This document shows positions 26,517 through 35,626 of a stretch of DNA of 64,000 nt, one piece after another. Each line of letters begins with the position of its first letter. The first letter of the stretch is position 1. The notes under the pieces were generated by a model. It was not told the origin of the DNA and searched no databases. It worked only from the letters and a program-made list of their open reading frames with translations. Origin of the DNA: Rariloculus sp965263005 (GTDB lineage Bacteria; Pseudomonadota; Gammaproteobacteria; Steroidobacterales; Rariloculaceae); NCBI RefSeq assembly GCF_965263005.1, contig NZ_OZ253579.1:3968001-4032000 (forward strand). Direction: 5' to 3'. A program made the position numbers and the translations under genes.

Positions 26517-27848
26517 TCAGCCGGGCCCCATGAGCAGGTTCGGAAGCCAGGTCACCATGCCCGGAAAGAGGCTGAGCAGCACGATACCGACCACCATCAT
26601 GAGGACAAACGGCAACGCGCCGCGGAGGATCGTCTGTAGCGACACGTCGGGCACGATCCCGTTGATCACGTAGAGATTGAGCCCGACGGGCGGCGTGATC
26701 AATCCGATTTCGAGATTGATCGTCATGATGACGGCGAACCAGTACGGATCGAAGCCCGCCCCATTGACGATCGGCAGCAGGATCGGGGCCGTCATCAGAA
26801 TCACGGCGACGGGCGGTAGAAAGAACCCGGCGACCAGCAGAAACAGGTTGATGATGCCGAGCAGCACCCAGCGGTTGACCTCGAGCACCGCAATACTTGC
26901 CGCCACGGATTGCGTCACGAACAGCGACGACAGCGTGTAGCTGAACAGTCCCGAGGCCGCGATGATCATCATGATCATCACGCTCTCGCGCATGCTCGAG
27001 CGAAAGATCCCCGCGATCCGCTTCGGGTGCCACTGCCGGTATACGATCGCCACAAACACAAGACACAGCATCGCGCCGACGCCGGCAGCCTCCGACGGCG
27101 TTGCGATGCCGCCGTAGAGCACATAGAGGATGCCTGCCACGATGAGGAAGAACGGCAGCACTTTCGGCAGGGGCTTGAGCTTCTCCGACCAACTGTAGCG
27201 GCGGCCTGCAAGCGCGGACGGTTCGCCTTCGGGTCCCTGCTCCCGCAGGCGTCGTGAGTAATACAGCGCCCAGGCGATGAAGAGCGCCGTCAACAGCGCG
27301 CCGGGCACGAGCCCCGCGATGAACAGGCGTCCGATCGACGTGCCCGTGGCGATGCCGTAGACGATCATCGTCACGCTCGGTGGAATGAGAATCCCGAGCG
27401 TGCCGCCCGCGGCGATCGCACCGGCCGCAAGCCCGGACGGATAGCCGCGCTTGCGCATCTCGGGAATGCCCATCTTGCCGATCGCGGCGCAGGTCGCCGG
27501 CGACGAACCGCTCAGCGCCGCGAATATCGCGCACGCCCCGATGTTCGAGATCACGAGCCCGCCCGGCACGCGCCCGAGCCAGCGTTCGAGCACGGAGTAC
27601 AGATCCGCTCCGGCCGGCGAGGAGGCGATTGCGGCACCCATGACGATGAACATCGGAATGGCGACGAGCGTGAAGTCCGAGAGGCTCGAGAAGAACAGTT
27701 CGCCGACGAAGACGAGCCCGCCAGGGCCTTCGAAGATCAGCAGGAATGCGAGCGACACGAAACCGAGCCCGAACGCGATCGGCACGCCCGACGCGAGCAC
27801 GAGCAAGGTGACGAGTCCGATCAGCGCTCCGATTTCGAGTGGGTTCAT
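26517..27848 (-). CDS. TRAP transporter large permease (DctM)
   Basis: The 443-residue protein carries DctM landmarks: VALSGVPIAFGLG-like start (VLASGVPIAFGLGFV), FTLVAIPMFIVMGA, GTLGILIPPSVTMIVYG and IGLITPPVGLNLYVING. It forms the Na+-coupled channel of a second TRAP system. Its start overlaps the DctQ gene by 4 bases. Confidence 0.93.
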   Translation of the reverse strand: MNPLEIGALIGLVTLLVLASGVPIAFGLGFVSLAFLLIFEGPGGLVFVGELFFSSLSDFTLVAIPMFIVMGAAIASSPAGADLYSVLERWLGRVPGGLVISNIGACAIFAALSGSSPATCAAIGKMGIPEMRKRGYPSGLAAGAIAAGGTLGILIPPSVTMIVYGIATGTSIGRLFIAGLVPGALLTALFIAWALYYSRRLREQGPEGEPSALAGRRYSWSEKLKPLPKVLPFFLIVAGILYVLYGGIATPSEAAGVGAMLCLVFVAIVYRQWHPKRIAGIFRSSMRESVMIMMIIAASGLFSYTLSSLFVTQSVAASIAVLEVNRWVLLGIINLFLLVAGFFLPPVAVILMTAPILLPIVNGAGFDPYWFAVIMTINLEIGLITPPVGLNLYVINGIVPDVSLQTILRGALPFVLMMVVGIVLLSLFPGMVTWLPNLLMGPG

Positions 27849-28369
27849 CCAGGCGGACCCGGCGCCGCATCGGGAGGTTCGCCCACCTCGTGTCCCGTGA
27901 GCAGGCAGAGTATGTCGACGACGTACTGCACGACGAGCAGCCCGAGTCCCAGCGGCAGCGGCAGCAATATGATCCAGAGCGGCGGCGCCCAGACCGATTC
28001 GGTGACCCAGCCTTCCGTCCAGGCTTCGTAAAAGTACCGCCAGCCGCTCCAGGCGACCACGGCGCAGAACACTATGCCGAGCGTCGCTGCGAACAGCTCG
28101 GCAATCCGCCGCGCTCTTCGGCCAAGGTAGTGGCTCAGCAGATCGACATTGACATGGCCGCGCGTCGCGAGCACGTAGGGGCTGCCGATCAGCGTCGCGG
28201 CGACGACGGCGTAGAGCACGAACTCCGTTTGCCAGACCGTCGATGCGTTGAGCACGTAGCGGACAAAAACCATCTGGCAGACGGCGAGGCAGGCGGCGGC
28301 GAGACAGATCGCGGCCACGACGCCGAAGAACCCCGACAACCGGTGGACCGAGTCGGCAAGGCGTTCCAT
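27845..28369 (-). CDS. TRAP transporter small permease (DctQ)
   Basis: The 174-residue protein has four predicted membrane helices and the DctQ pattern QMVFVRYVLNASTVWQTEF and RGHVNVDL. It pairs with the DctM channel encoded directly downstream with an ATGA overlap. The receptor gene lies 40 bases upstream, so the three genes form one operon in the order P-Q-M. Confidence 0.9.
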   Translation of the reverse strand: MERLADSVHRLSGFFGVVAAICLAAACLAVCQMVFVRYVLNASTVWQTEFVLYAVVAATLIGSPYVLATRGHVNVDLLSHYLGRRARRIAELFAATLGIVFCAVVAWSGWRYFYEAWTEGWVTESVWAPPLWIILLPLPLGLGLLVVQYVVDILCLLTGHEVGEPPDAAPGPPG

Positions 28370-28409
28370 CTACGTCAGGGCCATCGGGCTAGCGGCGAGC
28401 GCCGCGCAT

Positions 28410-29420
28410 TCAGTCGACGGCAAGTGCGCTGTCGAGGAGCGCCCGTCCGCCCTCGACCTCGTCGGCGAATACACCGTACGACGTCCGCTCGGCGATCGCG
28501 ATCCATGCGTCGATCTGCTCTTGCGACATGTGCACGACCTCGACCCCGGCGGCCTCGAAGATCTCCTCGGCTTGCAGGTCCTGCTTGCGGGCCTCGGCGG
28601 CGAAAAACGCTTCGGCCCTGTCGGACGCGGCGCGCAAGGCCGCCTGTTGCCCGGCATCGAGATCTTCCCAGCTTCGCTTCGACATCACGATCGGCTCGTA
28701 CATGAACCAGATCGCCGAATCGCCCGGACCCGTATAGCACTCGACCTGCTCGTGAATCCGAAACGACATGAAGCTGGTCGAGCTCGTGTTCGCCGCATCG
28801 AGGACGCCCGTCTGCATCGCCGTATAGATCTCCGAGCTTGGCATCGACGCGATCGACGCTCCCGCGCCGACGAGCATGCGCTCGAACGCGGGCCCGGCCG
28901 CGCGCGTGACCTGGCCCGCGATGTCATCGGGCCACAGGATGCAGTTCTCCGTCGAAACGAAACCGCCCGCGACCCAGGCGTCGGCGAGCACGATGACGCC
29001 CTCTTCGTCCATGATCCGCCTGATCTCGGCCATGAACGGCGAGTCGTTCAGGCGCTCGGCGTGATCGTGGTCCTTGACGAGCCCCGGCATGAGCGTCGCG
29101 CTGAACTGCGGGTGCCGTCCGCTCATGTAGTCGAGCGGTAAGGCGGTGATGTCCAGCCGGCCGCGGACCATCGCGGGCCACTGGTCGCGCGCCCTGAACA
29201 GCGATTCTCCCGGATACACGCGGATCTCCAGACCCACGTCGGCGGCCGCGGCGTCGCGGGCAATCATCTGAACGACCTCGTCACGCAGGTCGCCGATTCC
29301 GCCGGGCCACTGATGAGACGCCCTGAGAACCGTCTGGGCCGACAGCCCGCTGCTGTGCAACAGCATGCCGAGCAGCACACCGAGCGTCAGGCTGGAAACA
29401 GGCAACGACCGAATTCTCAT
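28410..29420 (-). CDS. TRAP transporter periplasmic receptor (DctP)
   Basis: The 336-residue protein has a signal peptide (cut after GLSAQ) and DctP features including ASHQWPGG, the substrate-binding Arg region VTRAAGPAFERML and TAMQTGVLDAANTSSTSFM. It would bind an organic acid such as a keto or hydroxy acid. It is divergent from the TctC gene, with 162 bases between the starts that must hold both promoters. It is first in its operon. Confidence 0.9.
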   Translation of the reverse strand: MRIRSLPVSSLTLGVLLGMLLHSSGLSAQTVLRASHQWPGGIGDLRDEVVQMIARDAAAADVGLEIRVYPGESLFRARDQWPAMVRGRLDITALPLDYMSGRHPQFSATLMPGLVKDHDHAERLNDSPFMAEIRRIMDEEGVIVLADAWVAGGFVSTENCILWPDDIAGQVTRAAGPAFERMLVGAGASIASMPSSEIYTAMQTGVLDAANTSSTSFMSFRIHEQVECYTGPGDSAIWFMYEPIVMSKRSWEDLDAGQQAALRAASDRAEAFFAAEARKQDLQAEEIFEAAGVEVVHMSQEQIDAWIAIAERTSYGVFADEVEGGRALLDSALAVD

Positions 29421-29582
29421 GATGGCTCACCCCTGCGGCACGGCACCGCAGCCGTGGAAAATAACAGACAGTGGCCTTGCCTGTCTCGCGGCGTAGCAGT
29501 GCGCGAGTTCGCAATTTGCGTCGGAGGCGCCGCAGGCGCTAGAGTCGTCGGCTGACCAAACGCTGCTGGACAAACCGCCGAG

Positions 29583-30557
29583 ATGACCATCGATCCCCGG
29601 TTCGGACGCGCGCTCTGCGCACTCGCTTCGTGCAGCATCCTGATACTGACCGGCGCAAGCCAGGCTCAGGAGCGCTTTCCGTCGGGACCGATCGACATCG
29701 TCACACACGCATCGCCCGGCGGGGGCACCGACACGACGGCGCGGACACTGGCCATCGGCGCCCGCGAGGCGCTCGGCACGAATCTGGCCGTCATTCCGAA
29801 GACGGGCGGCGGCGGTCTCGTCGCGATGAGCTACGTCGCGGGGCGGCCGCGCGACGGCCATACGATCCTGGCCATCACGCCGACGCATCTGTTCGCCATC
29901 GCGCGCGGCCAGGGGCCGCTGACGATCGACGACCTGATTCCGCTGGCACGCGCGACGGACGATCCGCTCGTCATCACGGTCAGGGGCGACAGCGCGGTAA
30001 GCGATATCGAGGATCTCATCGCGCTCGGCCGGCAGCGGTCGATCAAGTGGGGCTCGACACAGGTCGGGAGCATCGATCACGTCGCGGGCGCCATGTTCGC
30101 GCAGGTCGCCGGGACCGAGCTCAGTGTCGTGCCGTTCGCCGGCGGCGGCGAGATCGTCACGAATCTGATGGGAGGCAGTATCGATGCCGCGGCATTGAAC
30201 CTCACCGAGGCGCTGGGGCAGATCGAGCGCGGCGAATTTCGCGCACTCGCGGTCATGACCGAGCAGCGGATCGATGCGCTCGCCGACGTGCCGACGACGA
30301 TCGAGCTCGGCTACGACGCCACGTTCTCGACGGTGCGCGGCTACGTGGTGCTTCGCGGCACCGCCGACGACAGGGTCGCGATCCTCGAGGCCGGCTTGCT
30401 CGCAGGCATGAACCACCCGAGCTATCTCGCGTACCTCGAAGGCGCGGGTCTGAGTCGATCGGCAGTTTCCGGAAGCGAGATCTGGGGCGTCCAACTGCAG
30501 CAGCTTTACGTCGACGCGCGCCAGGCAATGATCGACCTCGGCATCATCCAACCCTAG
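29583..30557 (+). CDS. Tripartite tricarboxylate transporter receptor (TctC/Bug)
   Basis: The 324-residue protein has a signal peptide (cut after SQAQ) and the Bug fold with PIDIVTHASPGGGTDTTAR, the loop KTGGGGLVAMSYVAG and SIKWGSTQVGSIDH. Bug receptors bind carboxylates through two conserved loops. It is followed by TctB and TctA genes, giving a complete TTT system. The substrate may be a di- or tricarboxylate. Confidence 0.9.
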   Translation: MTIDPRFGRALCALASCSILILTGASQAQERFPSGPIDIVTHASPGGGTDTTARTLAIGAREALGTNLAVIPKTGGGGLVAMSYVAGRPRDGHTILAITPTHLFAIARGQGPLTIDDLIPLARATDDPLVITVRGDSAVSDIEDLIALGRQRSIKWGSTQVGSIDHVAGAMFAQVAGTELSVVPFAGGGEIVTNLMGGSIDAAALNLTEALGQIERGEFRALAVMTEQRIDALADVPTTIELGYDATFSTVRGYVVLRGTADDRVAILEAGLLAGMNHPSYLAYLEGAGLSRSAVSGSEIWGVQLQQLYVDARQAMIDLGIIQP

Positions 30558-30567
30558 GACTGCCAGG

Positions 30568-31050
30568 TTGGCCGCAGGACACGAGGGTCGGCGAAGGCCT
30601 CATCCGGACACGATCGCCGGTATCGTCCTGCTGCTCGTCAGCGCAGCCGGGTTCTGGCTGAGCACGGGATTCCGCGAGGTCCCGCCGATGTTGTCCCAGA
30701 ACGTGCCGCCGACTTTCTTTCCGCGCCTCGTGCTCGGTCTGATCGCGGCCGGGGGCATCGGGCTCATTGCCGGTGGGCTCCGTGGCGCACGCGCCGAGAT
30801 GAGCCGGATCCGGCCGCTGGTTTTCGTCACGGCCGGCTTCGTCGTGCTCGTGCCGTTCTCGATCTTGCTGCTCGGCACGCTCGCGACGATATTCCTCGTG
30901 AGCCTCGGGCTGCCGCTGCTGTGGAACGAGCGCCGCCTCAAGTTCATCGTGCCGCTTGCGCTCGGCATGCCGGCCGCGGTTTACGTCGTCTTTAGCATCG
31001 CACTCGAGGTACGGTTCCCGGCCGGTCTCGTGGCGACGCTGTTCACCTGA
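30568..31050 (+). CDS. Tripartite tricarboxylate transporter small permease (TctB)
   Basis: The 160-residue protein has four membrane helices and the TctB-like motif FFPRLVLGLIAAGGIGLI. It starts at TTG, 10 bases after the TctC stop; GCC and TTG context is not strong, so a slightly different start is possible. It forms the membrane part together with TctA, whose gene begins 4 bases after its stop. Confidence 0.85.
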   Translation: MAAGHEGRRRPHPDTIAGIVLLLVSAAGFWLSTGFREVPPMLSQNVPPTFFPRLVLGLIAAGGIGLIAGGLRGARAEMSRIRPLVFVTAGFVVLVPFSILLLGTLATIFLVSLGLPLLWNERRLKFIVPLALGMPAAVYVVFSIALEVRFPAGLVATLFT

Positions 31051-31054
31051 ATCG

Positions 31055-32569
31055 ATGGGTCTGCCCGGCTTCGAATACGCGGCTGCCGTCTTCACCGATC
31101 CGACGGTCATCAGCCTCATCGTCGTCGGCACGTTCGTCGGCGTCGTCGTCGGCGCTTTGCCCGGCCTCTCGTCGTCGATGGCCGTCGCGTTGCTCCTGCC
31201 GTTCTCACTTTACCTCGACCCGATACCGAGCATCGCTTTTCTCTCGGCGCTGTATTGCGCGGGCACTTTCGGGGGATCGATCACGGCGATATTGATCAAC
31301 GCGCCGGGGGCTCCGCCGGCCGCCGCCACGGCGTTCGACGGCTACCCGATGGCGCAGAAGGGCCAGGCGGGACGCGCGCTCGGCACGGCCACGATCGCTT
31401 CGGTAACGGGCGGCACGATCAGTGTTCTCGTGCTGCTGTTCGCCGCACCGCTGCTCGCCCGAGTGGCCTACAGCTTCGGTCCGGCGGAGTATTTCGCCCT
31501 GGCCGTGCTCGGTCTTTCGATGCTCGCGACGATCAGCGGGGACGCGCGGCTCAAGAACCTGATCGGCGGTTGCCTGGGCCTGCTCATCGCGACGGTCGGC
31601 ATCGACCTCACGACGGGCGTCGAACGGTTCACGTTCGGTGTAGCCGAGCTCTTCGACGGCATCCATTTCATTCCGGTGCTCATCGGCCTCTTCGCCGTGA
31701 CGGAGCTCCTGACGCAGGCGCAGCACCTCGGCCGGAAAAGGAACATCGTCATGCTCTCGGCGATGAAGCTGCCGACACTTGCCGACATCCGCGGCGTCAT
31801 GGGGACGATACTGCGCTCGAGCGGCATCGGGACCTTCATCGGCATCCTGCCGGCCGAGGGCAGCACGATGGCCGCGATGATCGGCTACAACGAGGCCAAA
31901 CGCTGGTCGCGCACGCCCGAGGAGTTCGGCCACGGCGCGATCGAAGGTGTCGCGGGGCCGGAAGCGGCCAACAACGCGGCAACGGGCGGGGCCATGGTGC
32001 CGACGCTCGCGCTCGGCATTCCCGGCAGCGCGACCGCGGCGGTCATTCTCGGCGGACTGCAGGTTCAGGGACTGCGTCCGGGGCCATACCTGTTTCAGGA
32101 GCAGCCGGCGCTGCTCTACGGGATCTTCTTCGCGATGCTGCTCGCCAACCTGCTCTTTCTCGTCATCGGCCTGATCGGCGCCAAGGTGTTCTCCCGCCTC
32201 AGCCTCGTACCGCCCGCGTTGTTGTGGCCGAGCGTGCTGGTGCTGTGCTTCGTCGGCGCCTACGGCCTCGAGCAGTCAATGGTCGACGTCTGGGTCATGG
32301 TCACCGCGGGTCTGCTCGGCCTCGGGCTCAAGCGCTACGGATTCTCCGCCGCGCCGATCGTCATGGGGCTCGTGCTCGGCGGCCTCGTCGAGACGTCGCT
32401 CGCCCAATCGATGATCATCTTCGATCAGCAATGGGCGGGTTTCCTTGGCCGGCCGATCGCATTAGTCTTCTTCGTCCTTGCACTGGGCAGTATCCTCGGA
32501 TCGCCGGCGTTGAAACTCCTGCGTGCGGTCGGCGCGCGGGGAGCCGCGCAGTCGAAGAAGAGGCCATAA
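31055..32569 (+). CDS. Tripartite tricarboxylate transporter large permease (TctA)
   Basis: The 504-residue membrane protein has the TctA signatures VVVGALPGLSSSMAVALLLP near the N-terminus and GIGTFIGILPAEGSTMAAMIGYNEAKRWS. The segment GIEGVAGPEAANNA-like (IEGVAGPEAANNAATGG) and LGIPGSATAAVILGGL also match. The start MGLPGFEYA at 31055 is preferred over an upstream Met lying inside the TctB gene. The MmgE/PrpD gene follows after 45 bases and probably belongs to the same transcript. Confidence 0.93.
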   Translation: MGLPGFEYAAAVFTDPTVISLIVVGTFVGVVVGALPGLSSSMAVALLLPFSLYLDPIPSIAFLSALYCAGTFGGSITAILINAPGAPPAAATAFDGYPMAQKGQAGRALGTATIASVTGGTISVLVLLFAAPLLARVAYSFGPAEYFALAVLGLSMLATISGDARLKNLIGGCLGLLIATVGIDLTTGVERFTFGVAELFDGIHFIPVLIGLFAVTELLTQAQHLGRKRNIVMLSAMKLPTLADIRGVMGTILRSSGIGTFIGILPAEGSTMAAMIGYNEAKRWSRTPEEFGHGAIEGVAGPEAANNAATGGAMVPTLALGIPGSATAAVILGGLQVQGLRPGPYLFQEQPALLYGIFFAMLLANLLFLVIGLIGAKVFSRLSLVPPALLWPSVLVLCFVGAYGLEQSMVDVWVMVTAGLLGLGLKRYGFSAAPIVMGLVLGGLVETSLAQSMIIFDQQWAGFLGRPIALVFFVLALGSILGSPALKLLRAVGARGAAQSKKRP

Positions 32570-32614
32570 GCAATCGCGCGACGCGCGGCTCACAACTTCA
32601 GGGGACAAATCCAG

Positions 32615-34066
32615 ATGGCAGCTAGCTCAGCCGGCGGCGGTTCCGGGATCCGCCACTTCACGCCCGACATTCATTCCGAGCGCGGCGAGGGACTGACTCG
32701 GGAAGTCGCTTCGTTCATCGTCGATTGCCGCGGCGGGCAACTGCCGGAGGAACTGATTGAAGTCGGCCGGAAATCGATTCTCGACGGCATCGGCCTCGCG
32801 CTTGCGGGCTCCGTCGCACGCAGCGGGCGCATCGTTCAGAACTATCTCGGCAAACAGCACCTGTCCGGGGACGCGACGGTGATCGGCACGGCGCTGCGCG
32901 TTGCCGAGCGCTTTGCGGCGTTCGCCAACGGGATCGGCGTGCATGCGGACGATTACGACGACACGCAGCTCGCTGTACAGGAAGACCGCGTTTACGGCCT
33001 GCTGACCCATCCCACGGCGCCGTGCCTGCCGGCGGCGCTCGCAATCGCCGAATGCCGCGACAATACAGGCGGCGAGCTCACGCTCGCGTATCACGTGGGC
33101 GTCGAGGTCGAGAGCAAGATCGCCGAGGCGATCTCGCCGCGGCACTACCAGCACGGCTTTCATTCGACGGCCACATGCGGGACATTCGCGTCGGCCGCAG
33201 CCGCGGCGAAGCTTCATGGGCTCGATCTCGCGACGACCGTACGCGCGCTCGCGATCGCCGCGAGTCAGGCCGCTGGCCTGCGCGAGAATTTCGGCACGAT
33301 GACGAAGCCGTTTCATGCCGGCCGCGCCGCCGAGGCCGGCATCATCGCTGCGGATCTTGCCAACGCCGGCTGGACAGCGACCGACCGGATCCTCGAGTCG
33401 CCGCGCGGCTTCTTTCAGGCGCACGGCGGCGGCTATGCGCTCGAAGCGATTCACGGCAAGCTCGGCAATCCCTGGACGTTCATCGACCCCGGCGTATCGA
33501 TCAAGCCCCATCCATCGGGCTCGCTGACGCATCCGGGCATGACGACGATGCTCAAGCTCATCGTCGAGCACGACATCGATCCGGCGCAGGTCGAGCGCGT
33601 TGCCGTCGGCACGAACCACAACATGCCGAACGCGTTGATCCACCATCGGCCGAGCGACGATCTGCAGGCGAAATTCTCGATGGAATTCTGCATCGCGATC
33701 GTGTTGCTCGAGCGGCGCGGCGGCCTGCCCGAGTTCACCGACGAGGCCGTCAACCGCGACGACGTCAAGGCGATGATCGAGAAGATCGATTTCGGCGTGC
33801 ACCCCGATGCCGAGGCGGCCGGCTACCACAAGATGACGACGATCATCGACATCGAGCTCAAGGACGGCCGCAGGATCTCCGGCCGAGCCGATTTCGGCAA
33901 AGGCAGCCCGGCGAATCCGATGAGCTACGCCGAGGTGGCCGACAAGTTTCGCGGCTGTGCCGAGTTCGCACGCTTCGACGGCGACCGCACCGAGCGGATC
34001 ATCGGGCTCGTGCGCAAGCTCGAACGGCTCGAGTCCGTGCGCGAGCTGACGGAGTTGCTCGGTTAA
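32615..34066 (+). CDS. MmgE/PrpD family protein
   Basis: The 483-residue protein has the two-domain fold of 2-methylcitrate dehydratase and related enzymes. Family features include GLALAGSVARSGRIV, GVHADDYDD, HPTAPCLPAALAIAE, GFHSTATCGTFASAAAAAKLHGL and MTKPFHAGRAAEAGIIAADLA. Members include methylcitrate dehydratase and cis-aconitate decarboxylase. No methylcitrate synthase is nearby, so the substrate is open; the adjoining TctCBA transporter suggests that it acts on an imported di- or tricarboxylate. Confidence 0.9.
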   Translation: MAASSAGGGSGIRHFTPDIHSERGEGLTREVASFIVDCRGGQLPEELIEVGRKSILDGIGLALAGSVARSGRIVQNYLGKQHLSGDATVIGTALRVAERFAAFANGIGVHADDYDDTQLAVQEDRVYGLLTHPTAPCLPAALAIAECRDNTGGELTLAYHVGVEVESKIAEAISPRHYQHGFHSTATCGTFASAAAAAKLHGLDLATTVRALAIAASQAAGLRENFGTMTKPFHAGRAAEAGIIAADLANAGWTATDRILESPRGFFQAHGGGYALEAIHGKLGNPWTFIDPGVSIKPHPSGSLTHPGMTTMLKLIVEHDIDPAQVERVAVGTNHNMPNALIHHRPSDDLQAKFSMEFCIAIVLLERRGGLPEFTDEAVNRDDVKAMIEKIDFGVHPDAEAAGYHKMTTIIDIELKDGRRISGRADFGKGSPANPMSYAEVADKFRGCAEFARFDGDRTERIIGLVRKLERLESVRELTELLG

Positions 34067-34190
34067 CGGTCCGCGCAAGCCGCGCCGGTTCGTGGATTTT
34101 TCTCTTGTACACTGGCAACTTGCCCGATGCGGTGACGAATGGCCTTGCACCAATAACACGGGTTGCCGCAACCCAGGAGGGAAACAAGCT

Positions 34191-35231
34191 ATGGGTAGCC
34201 GAACGATTTTCGTGTTGCTGTTGAGCGCCTGGAGCCTGGCGATACAGGCTCAGCCCCATTTCGTCGTCGATCCCACGTGGCCCAAGCCGCTTCCGGATCG
34301 CTGGATCAACGGCCAGATCGGCGGCGTCTGCGTCGATTCCCACGATCACGTCGTGATCGTCGACCGCCGCAACATCACGGAAGAGGAGATGGAAACCAAC
34401 ATACCCGCTCCGACGTTCGTGATGTTCGATATGGAGGGGAACGTCACCAATTCCTGGGGCGACCCGGAGCTTGTGCCCGATGGCGTGCACGGTTGCAGCT
34501 TCGACGCCGAGGACAATGTCTGGGCCGCCGGTAACCAGGATGCCATCGTGCAGAAGTACAGTCACGACGGTGAACTTCTCCTGCAAATCGGCACCAGGGG
34601 GCTGTTCGATACGCAGGACGGCACGATCGACGCGGCCATGACCAACTCCAGCCGCGACCGGCTGCATCGACCCTCCGGCGCCGTGGTCGATCCGGAAACG
34701 GGCAACGTGTTCGTCTCGGACGGCTATGGCAACAAGCGCGTCGCCGTCTTCGATGCCGAGGGCAACTTCCTGCGCCAATGGGGCAGCCACGCAACGCAAG
34801 CCGAGCGGCGGGACGGCACACCGGGCACGTTCACCGAAGTGGTCCATTGCATCGACATGAGCAACGACGGGCTCGTCCATGTCTGCGACCGGCAGGGCAA
34901 TCGCGTGCAGGTCTTCGACACAATGGGCAATCACGTTCGTGACATTCCTGTACGCGTCGACGAATACAACGCACGGGGCACGGCCTGGTGGGTCGCGTTC
35001 TCACCCGATGAAGAGCAACGGTACCTCTACGTCATGAATGGCGGGCAGGAACAGGTGCACGTCATGGACCGCGAAACGGGCGAAACCCTTGCGAGGTTCG
35101 GCCGCCCAGGTCACCAGATCGGCAATTTCACGCACGGGCATACGATCGCAACGGATTCGGCCGGCAACATCTACGTCGCCGAGACCAACTGGGGCCGCAG
35201 GGTGCAGCGATTCAACCTCGTTTCCGAATAG
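34191..35231 (+). CDS. Secreted NHL-repeat beta-propeller protein
   Basis: The 346-residue protein has a signal peptide (cut after AIQAQ) and a strong ribosome site GGAGGG ten bases before the ATG. NHL blades repeat patterns such as RPSGAVVDPETGNVFVSDGYGN, RVAVFDAEGNFLRQWG and ATDSAGNIYVAETN. The overall layout, with HFVVDPTWPKPLPD at the N-terminus, matches periplasmic proteins annotated as peptidyl-alpha-hydroxyglycine lyase-like. Enzymatic activity is not shown by the sequence. Its TAG stop is the first part of a hairpin element. Confidence 0.8.
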   Translation: MGSRTIFVLLLSAWSLAIQAQPHFVVDPTWPKPLPDRWINGQIGGVCVDSHDHVVIVDRRNITEEEMETNIPAPTFVMFDMEGNVTNSWGDPELVPDGVHGCSFDAEDNVWAAGNQDAIVQKYSHDGELLLQIGTRGLFDTQDGTIDAAMTNSSRDRLHRPSGAVVDPETGNVFVSDGYGNKRVAVFDAEGNFLRQWGSHATQAERRDGTPGTFTEVVHCIDMSNDGLVHVCDRQGNRVQVFDTMGNHVRDIPVRVDEYNARGTAWWVAFSPDEEQRYLYVMNGGQEQVHVMDRETGETLARFGRPGHQIGNFTHGHTIATDSAGNIYVAETNWGRRVQRFNLVSE

Positions 35232-35390
35232 CAGCCCGTGGCAAGAGTCCCGCGTCGCACCGAGACCGGCGAGGCGCCCGGCCGGCAAGGCGCGAGGAGC
35301 GAGAATATCGGGAATATTCGACCGACGAGCAACGCAGACGGCCGGGATGCATCGCCGGTCGAATGCAGCGGGACTCTTACCACGGGCTGC
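35229..35390. repeat. 160-bp hairpin element, copy A
   Basis: The element spans 35231-35390, bounded by 23-bp terminal inverted repeats with one mismatch (35231-35253 and 35368-35390) that begin GCAGCCCGTGGC. Further inside, CCCGGCCG pairs with CGGCCGGG, and GAATAT pairs with ATATTC near the centre, so nearly the whole unit can fold into one long hairpin. The TAG of the preceding gene sits directly before the left arm. A second copy lies at 62683. Confidence 0.85.
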
Positions 35391-35626
35391 CAGGGTCTCC
35401 CGTGTGTGTTGCCTGGCGGCCGCATCGTTTCCAAGGGAACGCGAGCGGCCGCTTGGTGAAGAGACACGATCTGCCGAGGCATGAGCGCCGCAAGGATTCG
35501 TCGGGTGAGAATTCACACCGAGTAGGCTAAAATCGCCCGAAACGCCGTTATCCGGCCGAGCTAGCCGGCTGCGGCCGAGGCAGCCGGCTGCGGTGGCCTC
35601 GAAACAGGACCTTCAGGAGACAACGC
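35391..35626. other. Leader of the M24 gene with two 19-bp repeats
   Basis: No gene is visible here. Two 19-bp near-identical units beginning CGGCCGAG and ending CCGGCTG lie side by side at 35553-35571 and 35572-35590, about 40 bases before the next start. CAGGAGA at 35614 is a good ribosome site for that gene. Confidence 0.5.

Noticed and set aside
29630..30661. Alternative frame of 343 codons over the TctC gene
   Set aside because: It is Arg-rich without a signal peptide or domain, while TctC in the other frame is clear.
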